Of a stretch of DNA of 64,000 bases, positions 55,712 through 62,125 are shown in pieces (position 1 is the stretch's first letter; every line of letters begins with the position of its first letter). Source of the DNA: Flavobacteriales bacterium CG_4_9_14_3_um_filter_40_17 (GTDB taxonomy: Bacteria > Bacteroidota > Bacteroidia > Flavobacteriales > Flavobacteriaceae); assembly GCA_002790195.1 (NCBI GenBank), contig PFUR01000058.1, forward strand, positions 31,284 to 95,283, read 5' to 3'. A program made the position numbers and the translations under genes. The notes below the pieces were generated by a model. That model was not told the origin of the DNA. It searched no databases and saw only the letters and a program-made list of their open reading frames with translations.

Positions 55712-55741
55712 TTGAAAATAGTAACTTTTAAGTTACTTTTG
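55712..55741 (+). promoter_or_regulatory. consensus promoter with overlapping operator of the HigBA-type operon
   Basis: TTG (55712-55714), exactly 19 bases, then TACTTTTG (55734-55741). An 18-bp operator palindrome, AGTAACTT-TT-AAGTTACT (55720-55737), fills the spacer and enters the -7 box, so a bound antitoxin would block RNA polymerase. The toxin ATG is only 5 bases past the box, implying a leaderless or nearly leaderless mRNA. Confidence 0.8.
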
Positions 55742-55746
55742 TCGTA

Positions 55747-56091
55747 ATGGAAAGAGTTAGACAAGTAATACAATACAAGCATTATTTTGAAGAGTTCCTT
55801 ATTGCTCAACCGAAGAAGATTCAGGACAAAATATTTAAGGTCATTGAAATAATCGAAACCTATCAGCACGTGCCGAAAACTTATTTGGCACCAATGAAAA
55901 CGCACAAAGGACTATTTGAAGCCCGGATAAAATTAGGCTCGAATATTTGGCGGGTTTTTTGCTTCTTCGACAAAGGTAAGTTAGTTATACTCTTGAACGG
56001 ATTTACAAAAAAGACACAGAAAACACCAAAAAATGAAATCGACAAAGCTGTCCGACTAATGAAAGAGTATTACGAAGAAAAAAACAAATAA
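55747..56091 (+). CDS. RelE/ParE-superfamily toxin (HigB / Gp49-like)
   Basis: A 114-residue basic protein with the Gp49/HigB fold: VIQYKHYFEEFLIAQPKKIQDKIFKVIEII helix pair, then GLFEARIKLGSNIWRVFCFFDKGKLVILLNGFTKKTQKTP strands, where the basic/aromatic residues form the mRNA-cleaving site of the family. It probably cuts ribosome-bound mRNA. It is the first gene of a toxin-first operon, one base before the antitoxin gene. Confidence 0.87.
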   Translation: MERVRQVIQYKHYFEEFLIAQPKKIQDKIFKVIEIIETYQHVPKTYLAPMKTHKGLFEARIKLGSNIWRVFCFFDKGKLVILLNGFTKKTQKTPKNEIDKAVRLMKEYYEEKNK

Positions 56092-56092
56092 T

Positions 56093-56383
56093 ATGGAAAC
56101 TAAAAGCTGGAAAGACATTAAGGATACCGTTTACGGTAAAAAAGGAACGGAACGCAGAGACGAACTTGAAAGAGACTTTGAATCTTTTAAAATTGGACTT
56201 CTTTTACGAAACGCAAGAGAAGACAAAAATCTGACCCAAGAACAATTAGGCGAACTCATTGACAAAAAACGGACATATATCTCGCGAGTTGAGAATAATG
56301 GTAGTAATTTGACATTAAAAACCTTATTTGACATTGTTGAAAAAGGACTTGGCGGAAAAGTAAATATTTCCATTAAAGTATAG
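56093..56383 (+). CDS. XRE-family antitoxin (HigA type)
   Basis: A 96-residue protein with a Lys/Glu-rich N-terminal arm and a lambda-repressor-like helix-turn-helix: LLRNAREDKNLTQEQLGELIDKKRTYISRVENNG, followed by LTLKTLFDIVEKGLGGKVNISI. It binds and neutralises the upstream toxin and likely represses the operon through the palindrome on its promoter. Toxin-before-antitoxin order is the HigBA arrangement. Confidence 0.88.
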   Translation: METKSWKDIKDTVYGKKGTERRDELERDFESFKIGLLLRNAREDKNLTQEQLGELIDKKRTYISRVENNGSNLTLKTLFDIVEKGLGGKVNISIKV

Positions 56384-56395
56384 AAAGTACGTTTT

Positions 56396-56524
56396 ACAAC
56401 AGCGTGTATAAGAAATAGCGGGTTTAGTGCTAAATCAAAGTTCTGTGCTTTTAATAAAAGTCAGAGCCAATCTGAAAGTGAAGTGCTTGTTAATCCGCTA
56501 CTTCTCATACACGCAAAACGTTGT
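56396..56524. repeat. 129-bp palindromic element 1 (cassette boundary)
   Basis: Outer ends ACAAC (56396-56400) and GTTGT (56520-56524) pair. Inside them, 20-base arms beginning GCGTGTAT (56402) and ending ATACACGC (56514) match with two mismatches, with a bulge of 1 base on one side and 5 on the other. An inner hairpin CTTTT-AAT-AAAAG (56448-56460) is present. It lies between the antitoxin gene and an orphan gene. Confidence 0.75.
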
Positions 56525-56539
56525 CAAACATATAAAGCT

Positions 56540-57067
56540 ATGAAACTCCAAAAACCAAAAACAACTATAAAAGGAATATTTGGAACAATTATTTTAATTG
56601 GAATATTGTTTTTATTTTTCAAAAGTTGTTTCAATTCGGAAACACCAGTTAAAGAACAAAAAGAGGAAAAAATTACACATGTTATAGGATTTGAATCTTT
56701 ACCAAGAGTAATGATTGGAAATGGTTCTATGGGTGCATTAGCAGGAATTGTTCACGGTTGGAAAGAAGAAAATTGGGATTTAATGACAAAGTATATTTCT
56801 GAAAAAGATAGAATAGGTACAGAAATAGAAGAATCTGAATTTCTTGAAAGCATTTTAAAAAGTAAGAAATTAATTGGTTTTAAGATTGGAGAAATTGACA
56901 AAAGAAGCCCTTTCAATAATGAATACAAGAATTGTAAATGGACTATTATAAATGAAAAAAAAGACACAATATCTTTTATAACAACGGAAAGAATGTTTGC
57001 GGAAAAAGGAAATCAATCAGAATGGTGCACATATTTTAGTCCATTGAATTATGTCGGAAAAAAATAA
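56540..57067 (+). CDS. orphan membrane-anchored protein in the cassette island
   Basis: A 175-residue protein with one N-terminal membrane helix (GTIILIGILFLFFKS) and a soluble domain outside the membrane. Segments such as LAGIVHGWKEENWDLMTKYIS and CKWTIINEKKDTISFITTERMF faintly recall NTF2-like domains, but I cannot assign a family. The DNA looks visibly more A/T-rich than the housekeeping neighbours. It is bounded by two related palindromic elements and has no visible promoter of its own. The start at 56540 was chosen because the upstream 19 codons fall in the element. Confidence 0.6.
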   Translation: MKLQKPKTTIKGIFGTIILIGILFLFFKSCFNSETPVKEQKEEKITHVIGFESLPRVMIGNGSMGALAGIVHGWKEENWDLMTKYISEKDRIGTEIEESEFLESILKSKKLIGFKIGEIDKRSPFNNEYKNCKWTIINEKKDTISFITTERMFAEKGNQSEWCTYFSPLNYVGKK

Positions 57068-57070
57068 AAT

Positions 57071-57205
57071 ACGTTTGCCGACAAAGTATAGCTCATTTCG
57101 GATGAAGTGCTTAACCCAAAGTTAGTTTTTTTTTCTAACTTTTCTGATAGACCGAATATACTCGCTATTTTTATGCGCAACGAGCTATACACGAGACACG
57201 TTTGC
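57071..57205. repeat. 135-bp palindromic element 2 (cassette boundary)
   Basis: An 8-bp direct repeat ACGTTTGC (57071-57078; 57198-57205) bounds nested inverted repeats: GTATAGCTC/GAGCTATAC (57086-57094 / 57182-57190), TTCGG/CCGAA (57097-57101 / 57152-57156) and AAAGTTAG/CTAACTTT (57118-57125 / 57135-57142) around a T-rich loop. It shares the pattern AGTGCT-AA-C-AAGTT with element 1, so the two are relatives. Confidence 0.75.
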
Positions 57206-57233
57206 ACTAATTTTACGGAGAAAACATTTTAAT

Positions 57234-58079
57234 ATGACAGCAATCGCTAATTGGATAAATAAAGAATCTACTGATTATCATTCCATATGGTCAATTGGAG
57301 ATTCGAAGGTTACAGATAAAAATTCCGGAACAACACTAACATTAGAGAACAGTAAAGTCTTTGAGAATCCAATTTCAGTTATTGATTTAAGTTCTCATCC
57401 AGAAAAAAGATTTAAGTATTTTAATCACAGCATAGGTTTTTCTTATGCAGGTAGCACTTTAATTGGTTTAAATTGTTTTGCCACACTATCTACTATGCTG
57501 TTAAATCTTGGAGGAATAAACGGAGTAATTCCCGATTTGAAAAATATTTCATCTTTAGCATCCAAGGTGATTGACTACTATAGTAAATCTATCTCCAATC
57601 TATACAATCCTTTTGAGGCAATAATCTACGGATATTGTCATTTTAATAAACGCTTAGAAAGATATTCGATTTCGAAAAAAGAAATTAACGGAGAATTATT
57701 TTACGTACCTGATAATATTTCTGAAGAAACTATATTCTTATTAGGCGATAAAAAGACTGAAATTTTAGAGCAAATAAATAACAATCAAAAATTAATACTT
57801 GACAAAAACAGCCAAGATTACTGGAGAAGTCCATTGAAAACTTTGAGTAACATTACGACTTCTAATTTATATGAAAGCATTGGAGGCGGAACCCAATTAA
57901 ATATTGCAAATCAATTTGGATGTAATCCATACCAAGCTGTTGGTGAACGAGAAGATTCGTCAATGAAATTTCGAAATATCGATATTGATTTAGATATTGG
58001 AAGTCAATTAGGTGATTCATTAGTTCGAATATCAATTCCAGGATTGTACTATAACTTTAAAAACGAGAAGAAAAACTAG
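57234..58079 (+). CDS. candidate proteasome-like Ntn-hydrolase
   Basis: A 281-residue protein. MTAIANWINKES followed by IWSIGDSKVTD resembles the N-terminus of proteasome beta/HslV proteins: removal of Met would expose Thr as nucleophile; Asp23 fits the position of proteasomal Asp17; Lys57 or Lys60 before HSIGFSYAGST fits Lys33. It is longer than HslV, with an extra C-terminal region containing SIGGGTQLNIANQFG. This is a fold inference from pattern only. It has no signal peptide. It is isolated between palindromic element 2 and a MazEF module, with no HslU-like ATPase nearby. Confidence 0.5.
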   Translation: MTAIANWINKESTDYHSIWSIGDSKVTDKNSGTTLTLENSKVFENPISVIDLSSHPEKRFKYFNHSIGFSYAGSTLIGLNCFATLSTMLLNLGGINGVIPDLKNISSLASKVIDYYSKSISNLYNPFEAIIYGYCHFNKRLERYSISKKEINGELFYVPDNISEETIFLLGDKKTEILEQINNNQKLILDKNSQDYWRSPLKTLSNITTSNLYESIGGGTQLNIANQFGCNPYQAVGEREDSSMKFRNIDIDLDIGSQLGDSLVRISIPGLYYNFKNEKKN

Positions 58080-58240
58080 CACTACATCGACTATAAGTAA
58101 TTGATGTTTAAGATTTTAAATGAAAGTAAATGGATAAATCAAACGTCCGTTCTAATCCAAAAAGTTTGGGTGTAAAATCCCCAACTGCTCATAGCCGAGA
58201 CAGTACCAAATCAAAATTTGAACAATATTCCTATGAGAAA

Positions 58241-58278
58241 TTGTTAGTTCAATTTATTGTAGTAACTTTGTAATTACA
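58241..58278 (+). promoter_or_regulatory. consensus promoter with palindrome of the MazEF operon
   Basis: TTG (58241-58243), exactly 19 bases, then TAACTTTG (58263-58270). The 10-bp palindrome TGTAATTACA (58269-58278) overlaps the end of the -7 box and the likely start site. The start codon is at 58294. The layout mirrors the HigBA promoter at 55712. Confidence 0.8.
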
Positions 58279-58293
58279 TTTAATACTGTCATT

Positions 58294-58539
58294 ATGGAAT
58301 TATCAGTTATACAAATAGGAAATTCAAAGGGTTTTAGGCTCAGCAAGACTTTGATTGAAAAATACAATATCAAAGACAAAGTGGAACTTATTCTTGAAAA
58401 AGGCCATATCATAATAAAACCAATTTCATCACCGAGAAAAGGTTGGGAAAAGGCCTTTAAAGAAATGAACGAGAATGGTGACGACCAATTATTATTCGAC
58501 GATATTTTTGAAAATGAAAATCCGGAAGAATGGAGTTAA
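58294..58539 (+). CDS. mazE: MazE-like antitoxin (AbrB/SpoVT fold)
   Basis: An 81-residue protein. The N-terminal swapped-hairpin DNA-binding domain is ELSVIQIGNSKGFRLSKTLIEKYNIKDKVELILEKGHIIIKP. The acidic C-terminal tail (ENGDDQLLFDDIFENENPEEWS) fits the toxin-neutralising arm. It is the first gene of the operon, overlapping the toxin gene by 10 bases. Confidence 0.9.
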   Translation: MELSVIQIGNSKGFRLSKTLIEKYNIKDKVELILEKGHIIIKPISSPRKGWEKAFKEMNENGDDQLLFDDIFENENPEEWS

Positions 58540-58853
58540 GCCAATATCAAATTGTCTTAGTGAACTTAGACCCTACAGTCGGTAGCGAAATAAAAAAGAC
58601 CAGGCCTTGCGTCATTATTTCGCCAAATGAAATGAATAAATACCTCCAGACAATAGTTATTGCTCCAATGACAACTACTTCAAAAAAATATCCAACCCGA
58701 ATCGAGGTAAAACACGACAGGAAAATCGGTTGGATTGTAATTGATCAAATCCGGACAATTGACAAGCAAAGAATTATCAAAATTTTAGGCCGACTTTCAA
58801 AACCCGAGATAAAAGAAGTCAAATCAGTAATGAAAGAAACTTTTATTGATTGA
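58530..58853 (+). CDS. mazF: MazF/PemK-family endoribonuclease toxin
   Basis: A 107-residue toxin with the PemK/MazF barrel: YQIVLVNLDPTVGSEIKKTRPCVIISPNEMN contains the catalytic Arg of the TRP motif, and TIVIAPMTTTSKKYPTRIEV the Thr/Ser-rich strand. It is expected to cleave mRNA at short sequences. It overlaps mazE, so translation is coupled. No gene lies between it and the DUF58 gene. Confidence 0.92.
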   Translation: MELSQYQIVLVNLDPTVGSEIKKTRPCVIISPNEMNKYLQTIVIAPMTTTSKKYPTRIEVKHDRKIGWIVIDQIRTIDKQRIIKILGRLSKPEIKEVKSVMKETFID

Positions 58854-58870
58854 TTTATAGAAATATTGGA

Positions 58871-58910
58871 GTTGTTTGTTGCTAGTCTCTGGTTGCTAGT
58901 TGCTGGTTTG
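58871..58910. repeat. degenerate GTTGCTA-type repeats
   Basis: Several imperfect copies of GTTGCTA/G within about 40 bases (e.g. TTGCTAGT, GGTTGCTAGTTGCTGG). They mark the right border of the accessory island. Confidence 0.45.
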
Positions 58911-58978
58911 ACAATTAGCGATTGTAGATGAATGATTTAAGATAGAATTTTAACACTTAAATCTTCTCCGCTTCACAA

Positions 58979-60319
58979 TCAAAACAACCCTTTTGCCTTA
59001 ATTTCCAAATATTTATTGATGGCATTGACCGTTAAGTTTTTTGGTGCTGTCAGGATGGTTTGGATGTTGTGTTTCTGCAAAGTGGAGACCATCAATTTTT
59101 TGTCGGATTCAAACTTTTCAGCGATGGTTTTTTCATAGACATCCCAAAGATTTTCGGAGGGCTTTTCGGTAAGGCTGGTCAACTCGGTATTTTTAAAAAT
59201 TACCACAACCAATAAGTGCCTTCGTGCAATCGCTGCCAAATAAGGCAATTGCCTGTTGAGTGCAGATAAATGTTCAAAATTGGTATAAAGAATCAGCAAA
59301 CTCCGCTGGTTGAGTTGATATTTCAATGCAGCGTGCAAAGCGCCAAAGTCGGAGTCAGAAAATTGGGTATCGATGTTGTACAAGCGTTCCATAATTGCCT
59401 GCATGTGTGCAGCACGACTCGATGCGGGCAAGCTGTTGTCAACCGTTTTTGAAAAGGTCATCAAACCGGCTTTGTCTTTCTTTAAAATAGCAACCTTTGA
59501 AAATGCCAAAGAAGCATTGATGGCATAATCGAGGAGTTTTAAACCTTCAAAAGGCATCTTCATCACGCGTCCCACATCGATAATGGAATAAATGGGCTGG
59601 GAGGTTTCGTCCTGGTACTGATTGACCATGTACCGGGAAGTTTTGGCAGTTGCCTTCCAATTGATGGTCCTGAAATCATCGCCGACCACATAATCTTTGA
59701 TTTGCTCGAACTCCAAGGTATGACCGATGCGTCTGATTTTTTTCAATCCATACGATTGGGGTAGTTTGCTGACTGCCAAAAACTCGTATTTCCGTAGTTG
59801 GACAAAAGAAGGGTAGCATGCTACTTGTCGTGCATGGCCAAAAGTATATTTCCGTTTGATCAGTTTGAAATAGCCGATTGCAAATACATTCAAATTGCCA
59901 AAAATATACTCGCCCCTATCAACGGGTTTTACAAAATAACTGAATTCGTTTTTGCCTAAAGCTTCGATTTTCAAACGGTACAAAAAGTCTCGTTTTTGAA
60001 ACTGAACGGGCAACTCATCGATGACTTCGCAATCTATTTTAAAGCGATACAGGCTTTTTAAATGAATGTTTATTTGATTCTCATCGCCGTTGGAAAGCCT
60101 TTCGGGGACTGTTCTTTTTGCAAGTAACACAGTGTCTTTTTGATAAAGAACAAAAAGGTCAAAAAAAGTGATGAGTAGAAAAGCAATCAATAAAAATTGT
60201 GCGAATTCAAATAAAAAAGCAAACCAAAACGAGACAAAAAAAACAAACGTCACTGCTGCCAAAATCCAAAAAAAGGAAGCAGTCAGGTAAACAGATTTCA
60301 TTTTAATTAAAAAGTTCAT
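58979..60319 (-). CDS. DUF58 domain-containing membrane protein
   Basis: A 446-residue protein with two N-terminal membrane helices, then a beta-rich part and a vWA-like domain. The DUF58 signature is the [35 protein letters not shown] block, followed by [10 protein letters not shown]. Members usually pair with a MoxR ATPase in cell-envelope or stress systems; here the upstream partner is a LolD-like ATPase, with which it overlaps by 4 bases (ATGA). The second ATG at 60301 is possible but the overlap favours 60319. Confidence 0.88.
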   Translation of the reverse strand: MNFLIKMKSVYLTASFFWILAAVTFVFFVSFWFAFLFEFAQFLLIAFLLITFFDLFVLYQKDTVLLAKRTVPERLSNGDENQINIHLKSLYRFKIDCEVIDELPVQFQKRDFLYRLKIEALGKNEFSYFVKPVDRGEYIFGNLNVFAIGYFKLIKRKYTFGHARQVACYPSFVQLRKYEFLAVSKLPQSYGLKKIRRIGHTLEFEQIKDYVVGDDFRTINWKATAKTSRYMVNQYQDETSQPIYSIIDVGRVMKMPFEGLKLLDYAINASLAFSKVAILKKDKAGLMTFSKTVDNSLPASSRAAHMQAIMERLYNIDTQFSDSDFGALHAALKYQLNQRSLLILYTNFEHLSALNRQLPYLAAIARRHLLVVVIFKNTELTSLTEKPSENLWDVYEKTIAEKFESDKKLMVSTLQKHNIQTILTAPKNLTVNAINKYLEIKAKGLF

Positions 60320-60975
60320 ATAATTTTCCCGTCTTTCATGGTCAATTTTCGATCTGCCATATCGGCGAGTTTTTCGTTGTGTGTGACTATGACAAAAGTC
60401 TGCCCGAATTGGCCACGTAAGTCAAAAAACAATTGGTGGAGGTTTTGTGCCGCCGCCGAATCCAAATTCCCGCTGGGTTCGTCTGCAAAGATCACTTCGG
60501 GTTTGTTGACCAACGCACGCGCCACGGCAACCCGTTGCTGTTCGCCACCCGAAAGTTGACCCGGTTTGTGGTGTATGCGATCTGAAAGTCCGAGGAAATC
60601 TAACAAACGAGCGGCTTCAGTTTCCACTTCTTTTTTGGGCTTGTTGGCAATAAATCCCGGGATACAAACATTCTCGAGTGCTGAAAATTCAGGGAGAAGT
60701 TGATGAAACTGGAAGACAAACCCCAAATGTTGGTTTCTGAATTGTGCCAATCCTTTTCTGCTCAGCGAAAGCACATTGGATCCATTGATAAAAAGGGATG
60801 CATTTTGGGGATTGGAAACCGTATCTAAAGTTCCTAAGATTTGCAACAAGGTAGTTTTTCCTGCTCCCGAAGCACCGACTATGGAAATGACCTCTCCTTT
60901 TTCGACCTTGATGTCCACTCCTTTAAGCACTTCCAAAGAGCCGTAGTTTTTATGCAAATTTGCCGCCTCTATCAT
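60316..60975 (-). CDS. LolD-type ABC transporter ATPase
   Basis: A 219-residue ATPase of the MacB/LolD group. Walker A is GASGAGKTT (34-42), then the Q-loop [18 protein letters not shown], signature [15 protein letters not shown], Walker [14 protein letters not shown] and the H-loop VTHNEKLA. It would power lipoprotein release or another membrane extraction process. No LolC/E permease is adjacent; the coupled gene is a DUF58 protein. Confidence 0.9.
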   Translation of the reverse strand: MIEAANLHKNYGSLEVLKGVDIKVEKGEVISIVGASGAGKTTLLQILGTLDTVSNPQNASLFINGSNVLSLSRKGLAQFRNQHLGFVFQFHQLLPEFSALENVCIPGFIANKPKKEVETEAARLLDFLGLSDRIHHKPGQLSGGEQQRVAVARALVNKPEVIFADEPSGNLDSAAAQNLHQLFFDLRGQFGQTFVIVTHNEKLADMADRKLTMKDGKII

Positions 60976-61245
60976 GATTTATTTTCTTGGATGCTAAGAT
61001 AAGTTTTTGTTTGGTTTGAATCGCATTTTAGTAATTAATGTGAATCTCAAAAACGTCCACCCTTTGATTTGCAATATCCACCTGTTGAGTCCACTCTTTA
61101 TGGGTCGAAACATGTGAATAATGTAACTTTTCATTATAAACATGTAATACTTTAAATATTAAATAGTTGTTTTTTTGTTAAATAAGGAGTCTCAAATCAT
61201 TTGATTTCACTGCATGTAAACTACAACCAACAAATATATTAACTC

Positions 61246-61815
61246 ATGGAGCATCAAAAACCACCGCTTCTTAATCCTAATATGTGGCACGACCTATATT
61301 TTGCCTATCTTTTTAATTACACCGTAGTCAGGGTAAGTGATAAGGAAATTTCTAAGGACTTGGTGCAAGAAACATTTTTTTCAGCACTAAAAGCCATTGA
61401 TAATTTCAAAGGAAAATCATCTGAAAGAACTTGGCTCATCGCAATTTTAAAAAGGAAAATCATTGATTATTACCGCAAAAAAAATACGAAAAAGGGAAAG
61501 TCAGAAATAAAAATCGCTTTCAATGATGATAGAAAAAATGAAGCAGATTGGTTAGAAGAATGCGTTGCCGATTGCGATTTAATCAGCAATGCAGAATCTA
61601 TGATGGTGAATGCGGAACTTGGCACTACCATCAATAAATGTATTGGCCTACTCCCAGAAAAACAAGCTGTCATTTTTAGAATGAAATTTATCGAATGTTT
61701 TGAAACTGATATGATTTGTGAATTGTTGGGAATCACGCGTTCAAATCTTTGGGTATCACTGCATCGCGCAAAGTTTCAGCTTAGAAATCATTTAGAAAAA
61801 AGCCGGTATGCTTAA
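61246..61815 (+). CDS. sigma-70 family (ECF-type) RNA polymerase sigma factor
   Basis: A 189-residue sigma factor. Region 2 is DLVQETFFSALKAIDNFKGKSSERTWLIAILKRKIIDYYRK; region 4 is CIGLLPEKQAVIFRMKFIECFETDMICELLGITRSNLWVSLHRAKFQLR. The N-terminus is slightly longer than typical ECF factors. In Bacteroidetes such genes are commonly followed by a short zinc-finger-like anti-sigma gene; here only a 19-codon remnant overlaps its stop. Confidence 0.9.
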   Translation: MEHQKPPLLNPNMWHDLYFAYLFNYTVVRVSDKEISKDLVQETFFSALKAIDNFKGKSSERTWLIAILKRKIIDYYRKKNTKKGKSEIKIAFNDDRKNEADWLEECVADCDLISNAESMMVNAELGTTINKCIGLLPEKQAVIFRMKFIECFETDMICELLGITRSNLWVSLHRAKFQLRNHLEKSRYA

Positions 61816-61864
61816 AAATATATTCCAATGTAAAAACTGGCAAAAAATACACAATCTCGATTAA
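61808..61864 (+). pseudogene. truncated partner gene of the sigma factor (possible anti-sigma remnant)
   Basis: An ATG overlapping the sigma stop opens an 18-residue frame, MLKNIFQCKNWQKIHNLD. Its first residues resemble the opening of small Bacteroidetes zf-HC2-like proteins that follow such sigma genes. The remainder of that family is missing. It is either a real micropeptide or a decayed anti-sigma gene. Confidence 0.35.
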
Positions 61865-61867
61865 CAA

Positions 61868-61918
61868 ATTGCAACTAAATAACCTCTAAATAATTTTTAA
61901 AATTAGTTTCGTTGCAAT
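61868..61918. repeat. nested inverted repeats between the sigma factor and glgA
   Basis: Outer arms ATTGCAAC (61868-61875) and GTTGCAAT (61911-61918) enclose a 15-base palindrome TAATTTT-T-AAAATTA (61891-61905). It may be a structured transcript end or a regulator site. Confidence 0.45.
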
Positions 61919-62027
61919 ACGTTTAATTTGATACTTGACCAAACTTAAAATTCTAAAAACAGAAATAGTTTCATAATTAATACTAATTAACATATACACC
62001 TAAATTTTTGTTAATCTGTAAGTTATG

Positions 62028-62060
62028 TTGTAAATAAAGGACGATTAGACTGTAATTTTG
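62028..62060 (+). promoter_or_regulatory. promoter of the glycogen synthase gene
   Basis: TTG (62028-62030), 22 bases, TAATTTTG (62053-62060). The start codon is at 62126, so the leader is about 60 bases. Confidence 0.55.
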
Positions 62061-62125
62061 TTGAAAAGTTTAACCGGATTTTCCATGCCAGATTACATCG
62101 ACTTTAACCTCTTAATCTTAGCCTT

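Noticed and set aside
55612..55905. 97-residue frame antisense to the toxin gene and its promoter
   Set aside because: Overlaps the toxin coding region and the operator; composition is hydrophobic noise from A/T-rich DNA.
58080..58240. A third palindromic cassette element upstream of mazEF
   Set aside because: Only short hairpins (TTGGG/CCCAA and CAAAT/ATTTG) are present; there is no long outer stem or shared block with elements 1 and 2.
56396..58293. Classical integron attC sites
   Set aside because: Element ends do not contain the RYYYAAC/GTTRRRY core pair, and no integron integrase gene is in the window; described instead as attC-like in shape only.
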